Positions 1 to 5,265 of a stretch of DNA of 20,965 nt are shown here, piece by piece. The notes beneath the pieces were generated by a model that saw nothing but the letters and a program-made list of their open reading frames with translations, was not told the origin of the DNA and ran no database searches. Source of the DNA: Thermoplasmata archaeon (lineage in GTDB: Archaea; Thermoplasmatota; Thermoplasmata; GCA-020350865); the NCBI GenBank assembly GCA_020351895.1, contig CP070672.1, positions 898,093 through 919,057 of the forward strand, written 5' to 3'. How positions within the stretch are numbered: position 1 is the stretch's first letter; each line of letters opens with the position of its first letter. The translations under genes were made by a program, and so were the position numbers.

Positions 1-43
1 CCAATAAATGCCCTGACCCACTTGCAGGAGGTATAATAAAGCC

Positions 44-55
44 TATATATAAATA
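44..55 (+). promoter_or_regulatory. candidate TATA box reading rightward
   Basis: An AT-only run (tatatataaata) preceded by purine-rich aataaag resembles an archaeal BRE/TATA element. Transcription from about position 75 would run through the inverted-repeat structure at 147-260. No open reading frame starts downstream on this strand, so any product would be non-coding. Bases 1-146 otherwise show no gene; a weak hairpin (100-106 with 137-142) is visible. The call rests on composition and spacing only. Confidence 0.3.
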
Positions 56-146
56 ACCCAAATATTTAAAAAGGTAAAAGTGGCCGGGCCATATTCGAGC
101 CAAAGCCTAGAAATCAAGGACTCAGGGAGGGTTTGCGCTTGGTAAC

Positions 147-160
147 GGGCTCAGGGAGAT
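147..160. repeat. 14-bp direct repeat of the tRNA-Val 3' end
   Basis: The 14 bases gggctcagggagat at 147-160 recur exactly at 287-300, inside the acceptor/T-arm end of the tRNA-Val gene. A shorter copy (ctcagggag) lies at 121-129. Repeats of a tRNA 3' end just downstream of the gene are the pattern left by site-specific integration, here bracketing only about 126 bp. No integrase is present, so an att origin is inference. Confidence 0.5.
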
Positions 161-260
161 GCCCAGGTTTAAGACGAAAGCATATAACACCATAACCTGG
201 GCGCTAGGGCTCTCACTATGGCCAGTATCCCAACATTTCGGGAGAGCCCGGACTGAGCCC
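147..260 (+). other. three-way-junction inverted-repeat element, candidate structured ncRNA
   Basis: Three perfect stems nest as a three-way junction: P1 gggctcag 147-154 with ctgagccc 253-260; P2 gcccaggtt 161-169 with aacctgggc 194-202; P3 gggctctc 207-214 with gagagccc 242-249. The junction strands are short (6, 4 and 3 nt) and the loops of P2 and P3 are about 24-27 nt. The fold works on either strand; the plus strand is preferred because of the TATA-like box at 44-55. The right arm of P1 can instead pair with 285-294 in the 3' end of tRNA-Val (10 bp, ctgagcccac with gtgggctcag), giving two exclusive pairings. I recognise no known RNA family. It could also be a mobile-element remnant made of inverted tRNA ends. 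Confidence 0.4.
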
Positions 261-321
261 ACGAAAATTACTAATATAAGATGAGTGGGCTCAGGGAGAT
301 TTGAACTCCCGACCTCCGCCG

Positions 322-352
322 TTCTGACCAGCAGGCCAGAGGATCCCGCGGA
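322..352 (-). other. canonical 37/38 tRNA intron (31 nt)
   Basis: The intron lies between anticodon-loop positions 37 and 38. The motif is complete. The outer helix is the anticodon stem (CGCC/GGCG). The central 4-bp helix is TTGA with TCAG, including one G-T pair. The 3-nt bulges are CAT and AAC, and the inner helix starts with CC/GG. Cutting after the second base of each bulge excises exactly 352 to 322 and leaves loop TTGACAC. This is the standard archaeal position. Confidence 0.88.
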
Positions 353-369
353 TGTCAAGGCGACGTCAT

Positions 370-400
370 TTTTGGCACCGTGGAGTATATCCACAGGTGT
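370..400 (-). other. non-canonical D-loop tRNA intron (31 nt, between 20a and 21)
   Basis: Without this segment the D-arm reads GTCTAGTTGGTTATGAC, the normal archaeal tRNA-Val form; with it the arm cannot form. The BHB is clear: the central helix TTGG (406-403) pairs with CCAA (375-372), the bulges are TTA (402-400) and AAA (371-369), and the inner helix CACC-T-GTGGA pairs with TCCAC-GGTG around loop TATAC, with one bulged T. Cleavage after the second bulge base gives 400-370. A one-base shift gives the same product because A flanks both sites. D-loop introns are known chiefly from Thermoproteales. Confidence 0.85.
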
Positions 401-483
401 AACCAACTAGACCATGAGCCCAACTATGACAATTCAAGCGTATAACCATGAGCATATTTCTTTTTTTGGAAATATGCGAGCTA

Positions 484-527
484 GTGGACGAGCATAAGCG
501 ACTCCACAATGAGTAGACCATGAGCCC
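484..527 (-). repeat. fragmentary second copy of the tRNA-Val 5' end
   Basis: Fourteen bases (GGGCTCATGGTCTA on the minus strand, 527-514) repeat the acceptor and D-stem start of the tRNA at 421-408. Further along is a GTGGA/TCCAC stem (507-503 with 488-484), the same stem sequence as in the D-loop intron. No anticodon arm, T-arm or 3' acceptor follows, so this is not a functional tRNA. The gap between it and the tRNA (422-483) holds only an AT-rich hairpin (452-460 with 469-477, loop of T residues) and a weak TATA-like TTATAC near 441-445 on the minus strand. Confidence 0.4.
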
Positions 528-553
528 TATGATTTGTGGAATAAAATACAGGT

Positions 554-598
554 TCATAAAAGTTTTCAATGTGTAAAGTAAACATACATCGGTAACAT
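554..598. repeat. left terminal inverted repeat of the IS
   Basis: Reads TCATAA, three unmatched bases, then TTTTCAATGTGTAAAGT onward to GGTAACAT. It aligns without gaps to the reverse complement of 1545-1589. It precedes the transposase start by 39 bp and so probably also contains its promoter or leader. Confidence 0.6.
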
Positions 599-637
599 TC
601 TTTTTCATTCTTACCCGTTAGGGTCTGAGGAATCGGG

Positions 638-1564
638 ATGGGATGCTTAGACCCCGAAACGAGGCGATTAATGGTAAATGCAGTCAGAAATGGACATAAG
701 GCAGGAGAAGTTGCAGAGATATTCGATGTTAGTAGGAAAACCGTATGGAAGTGGTGTAAACGGACTATGAAGGTTGGTAGACCTGTTTATAGAGACCTAC
801 CGAAACGTCCATATACAATTCATAGGAAGGTTACAGAAGCTGCAGAAATAGCCATAGTAGTTCTAAGAGAGGCGTTCAATTGGGGTACACAGCGAATAAA
901 GCTTAATCTTGAACGCCCTCCCGTGTATATCCGTACACTTCTGGAAAGTGTTACCGGGAAAGAATGGGAATCGATTGTATTGAGTAGACAGGCTGTAAAT
1001 AATGTTCTGAAGAAGCACGACCTAAATGGAAGTCCATATAAGAATAAGAGAGAATGGAATTACTTTAGAGCCTCCAAACCGGATGAACTATGGCAGATCG
1101 ATATCAAGGGACCGATAAAGATAGGGTATCTAAAAGGATATGTATTGGTTATTCTGGATGATTATTCCAGATACTTAATCTGGTGTAAATTCTATGAAAA
1201 GATTACAAACAAGACAGTCTTATCTGCTCTATCTTACCTTATGGTAACAAAGAAGAGAAGACCTCAGAAGATACTAGCAGATAATGGCCCGCAATTTAAG
1301 AAAACATTCGAAAAAGAATGTAAATACATGAAAATCGAGGTTATCCATGCCCCTCCTTATTATCCGCAATGCAAGGGTAAGGTAGAACGGGTTATTCGAA
1401 CCTTCAATGAGGAATTTCTCAGGGTTTGCAGTGTGTTTGATAACTCCCAGGCCCTGATGCCTGAGTTCCAGGCGTGGTACAATGATTCTCGTTACCACAT
1501 GGGTATATCTGATTTCCCGAATGAGTTATATAATAACCATTTCGATGTTACCTATGTCCCTTGA
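638..1564 (+). CDS. DDE transposase, IS481/rve-type
   Basis: This 308-residue protein would cut and join the ends of the surrounding element. Residues ~10-42 form an N-terminal helix-turn-helix (EVAEIFDVSRKTVWKWCKR) for terminal-repeat recognition. A second helical segment (~105-135) leads into an rve-type RNase H-fold catalytic core (~148-265). The catalytic triad is visible: D155 in WQIDIKG, D215 in LADNGPQF and E250 in GKVERVIRTF, with 34 residues between the second Asp and the Glu. The length fits IS481 transposases. The ATG at 638 is the first in frame; gaggaatcggg upstream is a weak ribosome site. The 3' end lies inside the right terminal repeat. No frameshift is seen, so the gene is probably intact. 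It is the only plus-strand protein gene in the window. Confidence 0.88.
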   Translation: MGCLDPETRRLMVNAVRNGHKAGEVAEIFDVSRKTVWKWCKRTMKVGRPVYRDLPKRPYTIHRKVTEAAEIAIVVLREAFNWGTQRIKLNLERPPVYIRTLLESVTGKEWESIVLSRQAVNNVLKKHDLNGSPYKNKREWNYFRASKPDELWQIDIKGPIKIGYLKGYVLVILDDYSRYLIWCKFYEKITNKTVLSALSYLMVTKKRRPQKILADNGPQFKKTFEKECKYMKIEVIHAPPYYPQCKGKVERVIRTFNEEFLRVCSVFDNSQALMPEFQAWYNDSRYHMGISDFPNELYNNHFDVTYVP

Positions 1565-1589
1565 CATTACACAATGAAAAGGATTATGA
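1545..1589. repeat. right terminal inverted repeat of the IS
   Basis: The reverse complement matches 554-598 (CTCATAAT..TTTTCATTGTGTAATG..GGTAACAT). Bases 1545-1564 also code for the last transposase residues and stop codon, so coding and end-recognition functions share sequence here. Confidence 0.6.
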
Positions 1590-1709
1590 GGGGAAATGAG
1601 CGAGAGCGATAATAATCAATCTTAAGCGAAGGTAAATAAATAAAAAAAAATAAAAGGGGGGTAGGGAGTTGATTGGGAGGTTGGACTAATAAAGATATTC
1701 TTATCGATT

Positions 1710-1797
1710 CTTTCCCTTAAGGAAGGCTTTCAGGCTTCGCTGAAAGCATCAGGCCCGATGTGGCCTGGGCATTCGAGGAGCTCGATTGGTACTCCTC
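1710..1797 (-). other. cluster of tandem hairpins, terminator or small RNA
   Basis: Four short inverted repeats follow one another: ttcc/ggaa around 1712-1724; gctttcag 1726-1733 with ctgaaagc 1740-1747 (8 bp, 6-nt loop); caggcc 1750-1755 with ggcctg 1762-1767; gaggag 1775-1780 with ctcctc 1792-1797. They lie just past the stop of the small coiled-coil gene (1816, minus), so a terminator or 3'-UTR structure is the simplest reading. Bases 1590-1709 between the IS and this cluster hold A-rich and G-rich tracts and no gene. Confidence 0.35.
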
Positions 1798-1815
1798 TTG
1801 AAATATTGAAATCTT

Positions 1816-2025
1816 CTATTCCTCTTCACCTACCACAATGAACTCTTCTTGGCTTTCTGTCAAATGTCTTATCACTACTCTTCCAAGCTTTGCCATTGTT
1901 CTCTCAAGCCTTTCCAATTTCCTTTCTAAGCGATCTATTCTCTCATATACCAGATCTTCTTGCTCTGAAAAAAGCAGGATGCCGTTTGAGTCCATGTTCA
2001 TTTCCTGTTCAATTGCCTCTGTCAT
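1816..2025 (-). CDS. small acidic coiled-coil protein, unknown function
   Basis: This is a 69-residue protein that I do not recognise. The N-terminal ~25 residues are acidic and mixed. Residues ~28-48 (ERIDRLERKLERLERTMAKL) form a heptad-like charged coiled coil, which suggests self-association or binding to a partner. A short beta-prone, acidic tail (FIVVGEEE) follows. There is no signal peptide, membrane segment or visible DNA-binding motif. ATG at 2025 is preceded by GGGATGGGATAACC, a weak ribosome site. A good TATA box lies about 60 bp upstream (2081-2089) and palindromic TGTCNGACA motifs fill the leader, so it seems to be a separately regulated gene rather than the tail of the mutase operon. 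The promoter, ordered heptads and matching orientation favour a real gene, but its small size limits certainty. Confidence 0.55.
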   Translation of the reverse strand: MTEAIEQEMNMDSNGILLFSEQEDLVYERIDRLERKLERLERTMAKLGRVVIRHLTESQEEFIVVGEEE

Positions 2026-2044
2026 GGTTATCCCATCCCATTTT

Positions 2045-2157
2045 TGTCTGACTTTTTGTCGGACATATATTGTTTTAAGAGTATATAAGTTTTATGGTTT
2101 TCATCGATAAAGCATAATATCATGACATCGTTTTACCATAATAATACCTGTCAGACA
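2045..2157 (-). promoter_or_regulatory. three TGTCNGACA palindromes, candidate operators
   Basis: Near-palindromic 9-mers occur at 2045-2053 (tgtctgact, one mismatch), 2057-2065 (tgtcggaca) and 2149-2157 (tgtcagaca). The first two are 12 bp apart, about one helical turn. They lie where transcription should begin, about 25 bp downstream of the TATA box at 2081-2089. The third lies upstream of the TATA box. This layout fits a dimeric repressor covering the start site. The regulator is unknown. Confidence 0.4.
2081..2089 (-). promoter_or_regulatory. TATA box for the small coiled-coil gene
   Basis: On the minus strand the sequence reads CTTATATAC, preceded by CATAAAA, a plausible BRE/TATA pair. 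A start site would fall near 2060, giving a leader of about 35 nt before the ATG at 2025. Confidence 0.5.
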
Positions 2158-2169
2158 AATAAGAAGACA

Positions 2170-2568
2170 TCAGCGTTCAGTGAGCTCTATTAAAGCACCA
2201 TACGAGCTTTTGGGATGCAAGAAAACTATCTTCGAACCGTGGGCTCCCTTCCTTGGAATGGAATCTATCAGTTCAACACCATTTTCCTTGAGAGTCTTGA
2301 CGGCTTCATTGATATTTTTGACGCGAAGGGCTATATGCTGGATTCCCTCGCCTCTTTTTTCTATGAATTTAGCAATGGCACTATCAGGATCCGTTGCCTG
2401 AACAAGCTCCAATGTGGTTTCCCCTGCAGGAATGAAGGCAACCTTGACCTTCTGTCCAGTAACTTCCTCTATCCTGGCACATCTCAAACCCAAACCATCA
2501 CAATAGAATTTCAGGGCCTCATCTATATCCTTTACGGCAATGCCTATATGATCCACCTTCTCGATCAT
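2170..2568 (-). CDS. mce: methylmalonyl-CoA epimerase
   Basis: The enzyme interconverts the (R) and (S) forms of methylmalonyl-CoA, supplying the mutase in propionyl-CoA/succinyl-CoA conversion in the cytoplasm. The 132-residue protein is a typical-length VOC-fold enzyme with two beta-alpha-beta-beta-beta halves. Candidate metal ligands are H7 (VDHIGIAV), E54 (TTLELVQ), H78 (GIQHIAL) and E128 (ALIELTE), spaced as in known epimerases. The ATG at 2568 is chosen because AGGTGAT lies 5 bases before it and the product then starts MIEKVDHIG, as is usual. A GTG at 2577 abuts the mutase stop codon and would add three residues. It is the last gene of the operon, directly behind the mutase. Confidence 0.93.
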   Translation of the reverse strand: MIEKVDHIGIAVKDIDEALKFYCDGLGLRCARIEEVTGQKVKVAFIPAGETTLELVQATDPDSAIAKFIEKRGEGIQHIALRVKNINEAVKTLKENGVELIDSIPRKGAHGSKIVFLHPKSSYGALIELTER

Positions 2569-2577
2569 TTCTATCAC

Positions 2578-4245
2578 CTAGAATATGTTGGGAGCCTTAT
2601 ACTCTCCAAAAACATCCCTTAAAACATCGCATATCTCACCTAAGGTGGCGTAGGCCCGAACGGCCTCGAGAATTACAGGCATGGTGTTTTCCTCGCCTTG
2701 GGCTACCACTCTCAGGTTTGAAAGGGTTTCTTTGACCTTCGAGTTATCCCTTTCCATTCTCAGTTTTTTCAACCTTTCGACCTGTTTATTCTCTATCTCC
2801 GGTGGGATCTTAAGGGTCTTAATAGGGATCTTCTTTTTGGTCGTGAAACAGTTCACACCCACAATTAGTCTTTCCCCCCTTTCGATCTGCCTTTGGTAGG
2901 TGTAGGCGCTTTCGTGAATCTCTCTTTGAATATACCCTTTCTCAACTGCAACGAGCATGCCGCCCATATCGTCGATCTTTTTGATATAATCCAATGCCTC
3001 TTTCTCGATTCTGCTGGTTAGGGCCTCCAAGAAATAGCTTCCTGCAAAGGGATCGATTGTGTTTATGGCACCGCTTTCATGGGCAATTATCTGCTGTGTG
3101 CGCAGCGCTGTTCGAACCGCCTCCTCAGTAGGCAGTGCCAGGGCCTCGTCCATTGAATTCGTGTGAAGGGATTGTGTACCCCCAAGCACTGCTGCCAATG
3201 CCTGCAGGGTGACCCTTACAACATTGTTTTCGGGCTGCTGGGCAGTCAAGGAGCACCCTGCGGTCTGGGTATGAAAGCGAAGCATGCAGGACTTCGAGCT
3301 TTTTGCAGAAAAACGCTCCTTCATTATCCTTGCCCAAAGTCTTCTTGCCGCCCGCAACTTAGCGACCTCCTCGAAAAGATCGTTGTGGGAGTTGAAGAAA
3401 AAGGCAAGGCGCGGTGCGAAATCGTCCACTGCAAGTCCCTTTGAAATTGCCGCCTCCACATATGCGATCCCATCGGCAAGTGTAAAGGCAACCTCCTGAG
3501 CAGCGGTTGAGCCGGCCTCGCGGATATGATATCCTGATATGCTTATGGTGTTCCATTTCGGAAGGCTCTTGTTGCAGTACTCAAAGACATCTGTAATCAG
3601 TCTCATGCTTGGTTTTGGAGGAAAAATGTAGGTGCCCCGGGCCGTGTACTCCTTCAGGATATCGTTTTGAATGGTTCCCCTCAGTCCTTTTACATCCGCG
3701 TTCTGCTTCTCTGCCAGGGCAATGTACATGGCGAGAAGAATGGAGGCTGGAGAATTGATGGTCATTGAAGTGCTAATCTTATCCAGCGGGATGCCTTCAA
3801 ACAAAATCTCCATATCAGAAAGGGAATCAATTGCAACACCCACTTTCCCAACTTCCCCAGAAGAAAGTGGATGATCAGAGTCGTAGCCTATCTGTGTTGG
3901 AAGGTCGAATGCCACTGAGAGCCCGGTCTGTCCCTGTCCAAGCAGGAACCGATAGCGGGCATTGGATTCCTCAGCAGACCCGAAACCAGCGTATTGCCGC
4001 ATGGTCCAGATCCTGCCGCGGTACATTGTGGGCTGAACTCCCCGGGTGAAGGGGAATTTTCCGGGAAATCCTAGATCCCCACGGTATTCCAGTTCAGAAA
4101 TATCAAGCGGTGTATAGAGTCTATCTATGTCCATGCTCGAGGTGGTAAAAAACTCCGAACTTCTCTCAGGATGTGATTTGAGGGCCTCGAAAACCTTCTT
4201 CTCCCATTCAGCCTTTTGTGCCTTTAAATCCTTTTCTTGAGCCAT
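2578..4245 (-). CDS. mcmA1: methylmalonyl-CoA mutase, large (catalytic) subunit
   Basis: This is the adenosylcobalamin-dependent radical enzyme that rearranges (R)-methylmalonyl-CoA to succinyl-CoA. At 555 residues it contains only the substrate-binding TIM-barrel part; the C-terminal B12-binding domain of fused mutases is absent and must come from a separate small subunit outside this window. Residues matching the Propionibacterium active site are visible: Y85 (TMRQYAGF), Q193 ([10 protein letters not shown]), R203 (ARGTYIFPP) and H240 (SGYHIREAG). The Tyr/Arg pair is the mark of methylmalonyl-CoA rather than isobutyryl-CoA specificity, where Phe/Gln is found. ATG at 4245 follows GAGGAT. It lies 42 bp after the 94-residue gene, and its stop codon touches the epimerase start region, so co-transcription is likely. 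Confidence 0.95.
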   Translation of the reverse strand: MAQEKDLKAQKAEWEKKVFEALKSHPERSSEFFTTSSMDIDRLYTPLDISELEYRGDLGFPGKFPFTRGVQPTMYRGRIWTMRQYAGFGSAEESNARYRFLLGQGQTGLSVAFDLPTQIGYDSDHPLSSGEVGKVGVAIDSLSDMEILFEGIPLDKISTSMTINSPASILLAMYIALAEKQNADVKGLRGTIQNDILKEYTARGTYIFPPKPSMRLITDVFEYCNKSLPKWNTISISGYHIREAGSTAAQEVAFTLADGIAYVEAAISKGLAVDDFAPRLAFFFNSHNDLFEEVAKLRAARRLWARIMKERFSAKSSKSCMLRFHTQTAGCSLTAQQPENNVVRVTLQALAAVLGGTQSLHTNSMDEALALPTEEAVRTALRTQQIIAHESGAINTIDPFAGSYFLEALTSRIEKEALDYIKKIDDMGGMLVAVEKGYIQREIHESAYTYQRQIERGERLIVGVNCFTTKKKIPIKTLKIPPEIENKQVERLKKLRMERDNSKVKETLSNLRVVAQGEENTMPVILEAVRAYATLGEICDVLRDVFGEYKAPNIF

Positions 4246-4287
4246 GTTGTATCCTCATGTTTCAGGCTGAGATCATCTGTATCTGGC

Positions 4288-4572
4288 TCAGCCGAAATAT
4301 GTGGAAGCCTCTGCTTCCTTTTCAATGGACTCCTTGCTTTCGGCGGCAGACAGAACATCTATGGCTATCACCATGTGCCCTGGAATGACCCTAATCCTGC
4401 CCTTGCTTTCCCTATGAGACTCGTCCAGCTCCATGCATATTGCCTCGTCGTGTCCAAAGGCAGTATAGCCCTTGAAAGTCCCCTGGGATATCAAGGGATG
4501 ATCCCTGGATTCAAGAGACCTTATTATGTACTTGGAGCCTACAGTCAGCTGAAATTTTGCGTTATCCTTCAT
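4288..4572 (-). CDS. conserved-looking 94-residue protein of the mutase operon, unknown function
   Basis: I do not recognise this family. The protein is soluble, with no signal or membrane segment. The first ~75 residues are rich in predicted beta strands (KFQLTVGSKYIIRSLES, TFKGYTAFG, GRIRVIPGHMVIAIDVL), suggesting a small SH3- or Sm-like barrel. The last ~20 are acidic and helical (SAAESKESIEKEAEA). The ATG at 4572 follows GGAAGTGATC and lies four bases after the stop of the upstream regulator gene, with the mutase 42 bp downstream. The tight placement between a regulator and the mutase suggests a role tied to this pathway or its control. The Sm-like idea rests only on strand pattern and size. 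Confidence 0.75.
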   Translation of the reverse strand: MKDNAKFQLTVGSKYIIRSLESRDHPLISQGTFKGYTAFGHDEAICMELDESHRESKGRIRVIPGHMVIAIDVLSAAESKESIEKEAEASTYFG

Positions 4573-4576
4573 ACGA

Positions 4577-5047
4577 TCACTTCCTATGGCTTTTTTTCTT
4601 CTTCTCCGAGAGATCCTGGAGATGGTTTACGGTTTTTCGGTAATTCTCAACAGCCACTTCCAAATGGGCTTCCACGAAGTTCCAGGCCTTGGACAGGTCC
4701 CCGTATCTTATCCTGTAAGCCTTTTTTCTGTGCCCTTCATCTTCGATGTATATCTCCTCGAGAATATCCATGTCCTTGAGCTTGTTTATGTGCCGATATA
4801 TGGTTGGCTTCGTTGTCTCAAGCTCGAGGGCCAGCTCTTCCACGAGCCATCCTTTTTCCGAATGGCCGAGAAAACAGTCTGCAAAGAGCCGATACGGAAC
4901 GCTCTTAAGAACATCGGAGGTGCCTGTTTTTGGATCGTAGCCCTTGGGAAGATAGCCTATCTGGGTCAGAAAAGTGAGTATCACATCGTTTAAGTCCTCT
5001 ATTGGTGTGAGAGGTGTGTTGGAAACCACGGTGATCTCAAAAGCCAT
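4577..5047 (-). CDS. winged helix-turn-helix regulator of the mutase operon
   Basis: This is a 156-residue cytoplasmic DNA-binding protein. Residues ~53-115 form a winged helix: WLVEELALELETTKPTIYRH is helix-turn-helix with recognition helix around KPTIYRHINKL, followed by a wing (EEIYIEDEGHRKKAYRI). The C-terminal helix (AWNFVEAHLEVAVENYRKTV) looks like a dimerisation element and the end is very basic (SEKKKKSHRK). Residues 1-50 form a small domain of unknown role that could sense a ligand. ATG at 5047 follows a strong GGAGGGA four bases upstream. It is first in the operon, so it probably controls its own transcription together with mutase and epimerase. The ligand is not identifiable; an acyl-CoA would be logical but is inference. 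Confidence 0.82.
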   Translation of the reverse strand: MAFEITVVSNTPLTPIEDLNDVILTFLTQIGYLPKGYDPKTGTSDVLKSVPYRLFADCFLGHSEKGWLVEELALELETTKPTIYRHINKLKDMDILEEIYIEDEGHRKKAYRIRYGDLSKAWNFVEAHLEVAVENYRKTVNHLQDLSEKKKKSHRK

Positions 5048-5179
5048 TGTTCCCTCCAGTTTAGGTTGATGCGTAATTCGGGTAATGTAGTACGATTAAT
5101 TAGGATTTTTGGTGAACTTCACAATGATTGGGAAATATCATTAGAAAAGAAACGGGGGGAGGAGAGGGGTGGTCTGCAA

Positions 5180-5201
5180 AATACGTTGTTCCCAACGTAT
5201 T
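5180..5201 (-). terminator. hairpin downstream of the membrane-anchored surface gene
   Basis: A perfect 9-bp stem (aatacgttg with caacgtatt) has a 4-nt loop. It lies about 65 bp past the stop codon at 5266 in the minus direction and is followed on that strand by TTTTGC, a short T tract. The gap 5048-5265 otherwise holds the operon promoter region (AT-rich near 5090-5103) and a G-rich tract. Confidence 0.4.
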
Positions 5202-5265
5202 CTCGGGCTTTTTAAATCAGGCTTAATCCTCCCCCATCATCCTCAAATTCATTATGGTCTATTAT

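Larger units (their letters stand above)
286..421 (-). tRNA. trnV: tRNA-Val (GAC) with two BHB introns
   Basis: Reading leftward from 421, the acceptor GGGCTCA pairs with TGAGCCC and is followed by discriminator A at 286. The D-stem is GTC/GAC, the anticodon stem TCGCC/GGCGG, the variable region AGGTC, and the T-arm GGGAG-TTCAAAT-CTCCC. The anticodon loop after splicing is TTGACAC, with anticodon GAC (356-354), so it decodes GUC/GUU valine codons. The gene is 136 bp and the mature tRNA is 74 nt once two 31-nt introns are removed. CCA is not encoded. Archaeal splicing endonuclease cuts introns held in BHB motifs, and both introns here form one. The D-loop intron is non-canonical. The isotype is firm because the spliced sequence matches the usual archaeal tRNA-Val pattern arm for arm. 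Confidence 0.92.
554..1589 (+). mobile_element. IS481-like insertion sequence
   Basis: A complete-looking element of about 1.0 kb has one transposase gene and imperfect terminal inverted repeats of about 45 bp (554-598 and 1545-1589), with about 35 of 45 positions matching by eye. The best block contains TGTGTAA near each end and GGTAACAT further in. The right repeat overlaps the last codons of the transposase. No target-site duplication is obvious, so the exact ends are uncertain: the element could end at the TG/CA bases near 570 and 1573. It sits 27 bp from the tRNA-Val 5' fragment. Family assignment rests on the transposase layout. Confidence 0.7.

Noticed and set aside
206..249. Additional tRNA suggested by gggctctc/gagagccc ends
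   Set aside because: Only 44 nt apart, with no D-, anticodon- or T-arm; it is better explained as one arm of the three-way junction.
452..477. AT-rich hairpin with T-loop as terminator
   Set aside because: The T residues form the loop rather than follow the stem, and no gene ends there in the right direction.
366..608. Minus-strand 80-codon frame across the tRNA and IS left end
   Set aside because: It overlaps the tRNA gene and a terminal repeat, has no ribosome site and no domain-like composition.
4237..4779. 180-codon plus-strand frame opposite the 94-aa and regulator genes
   Set aside because: The opposite strand carries a tightly packed operon with good ribosome sites; the plus frame lacks family features.
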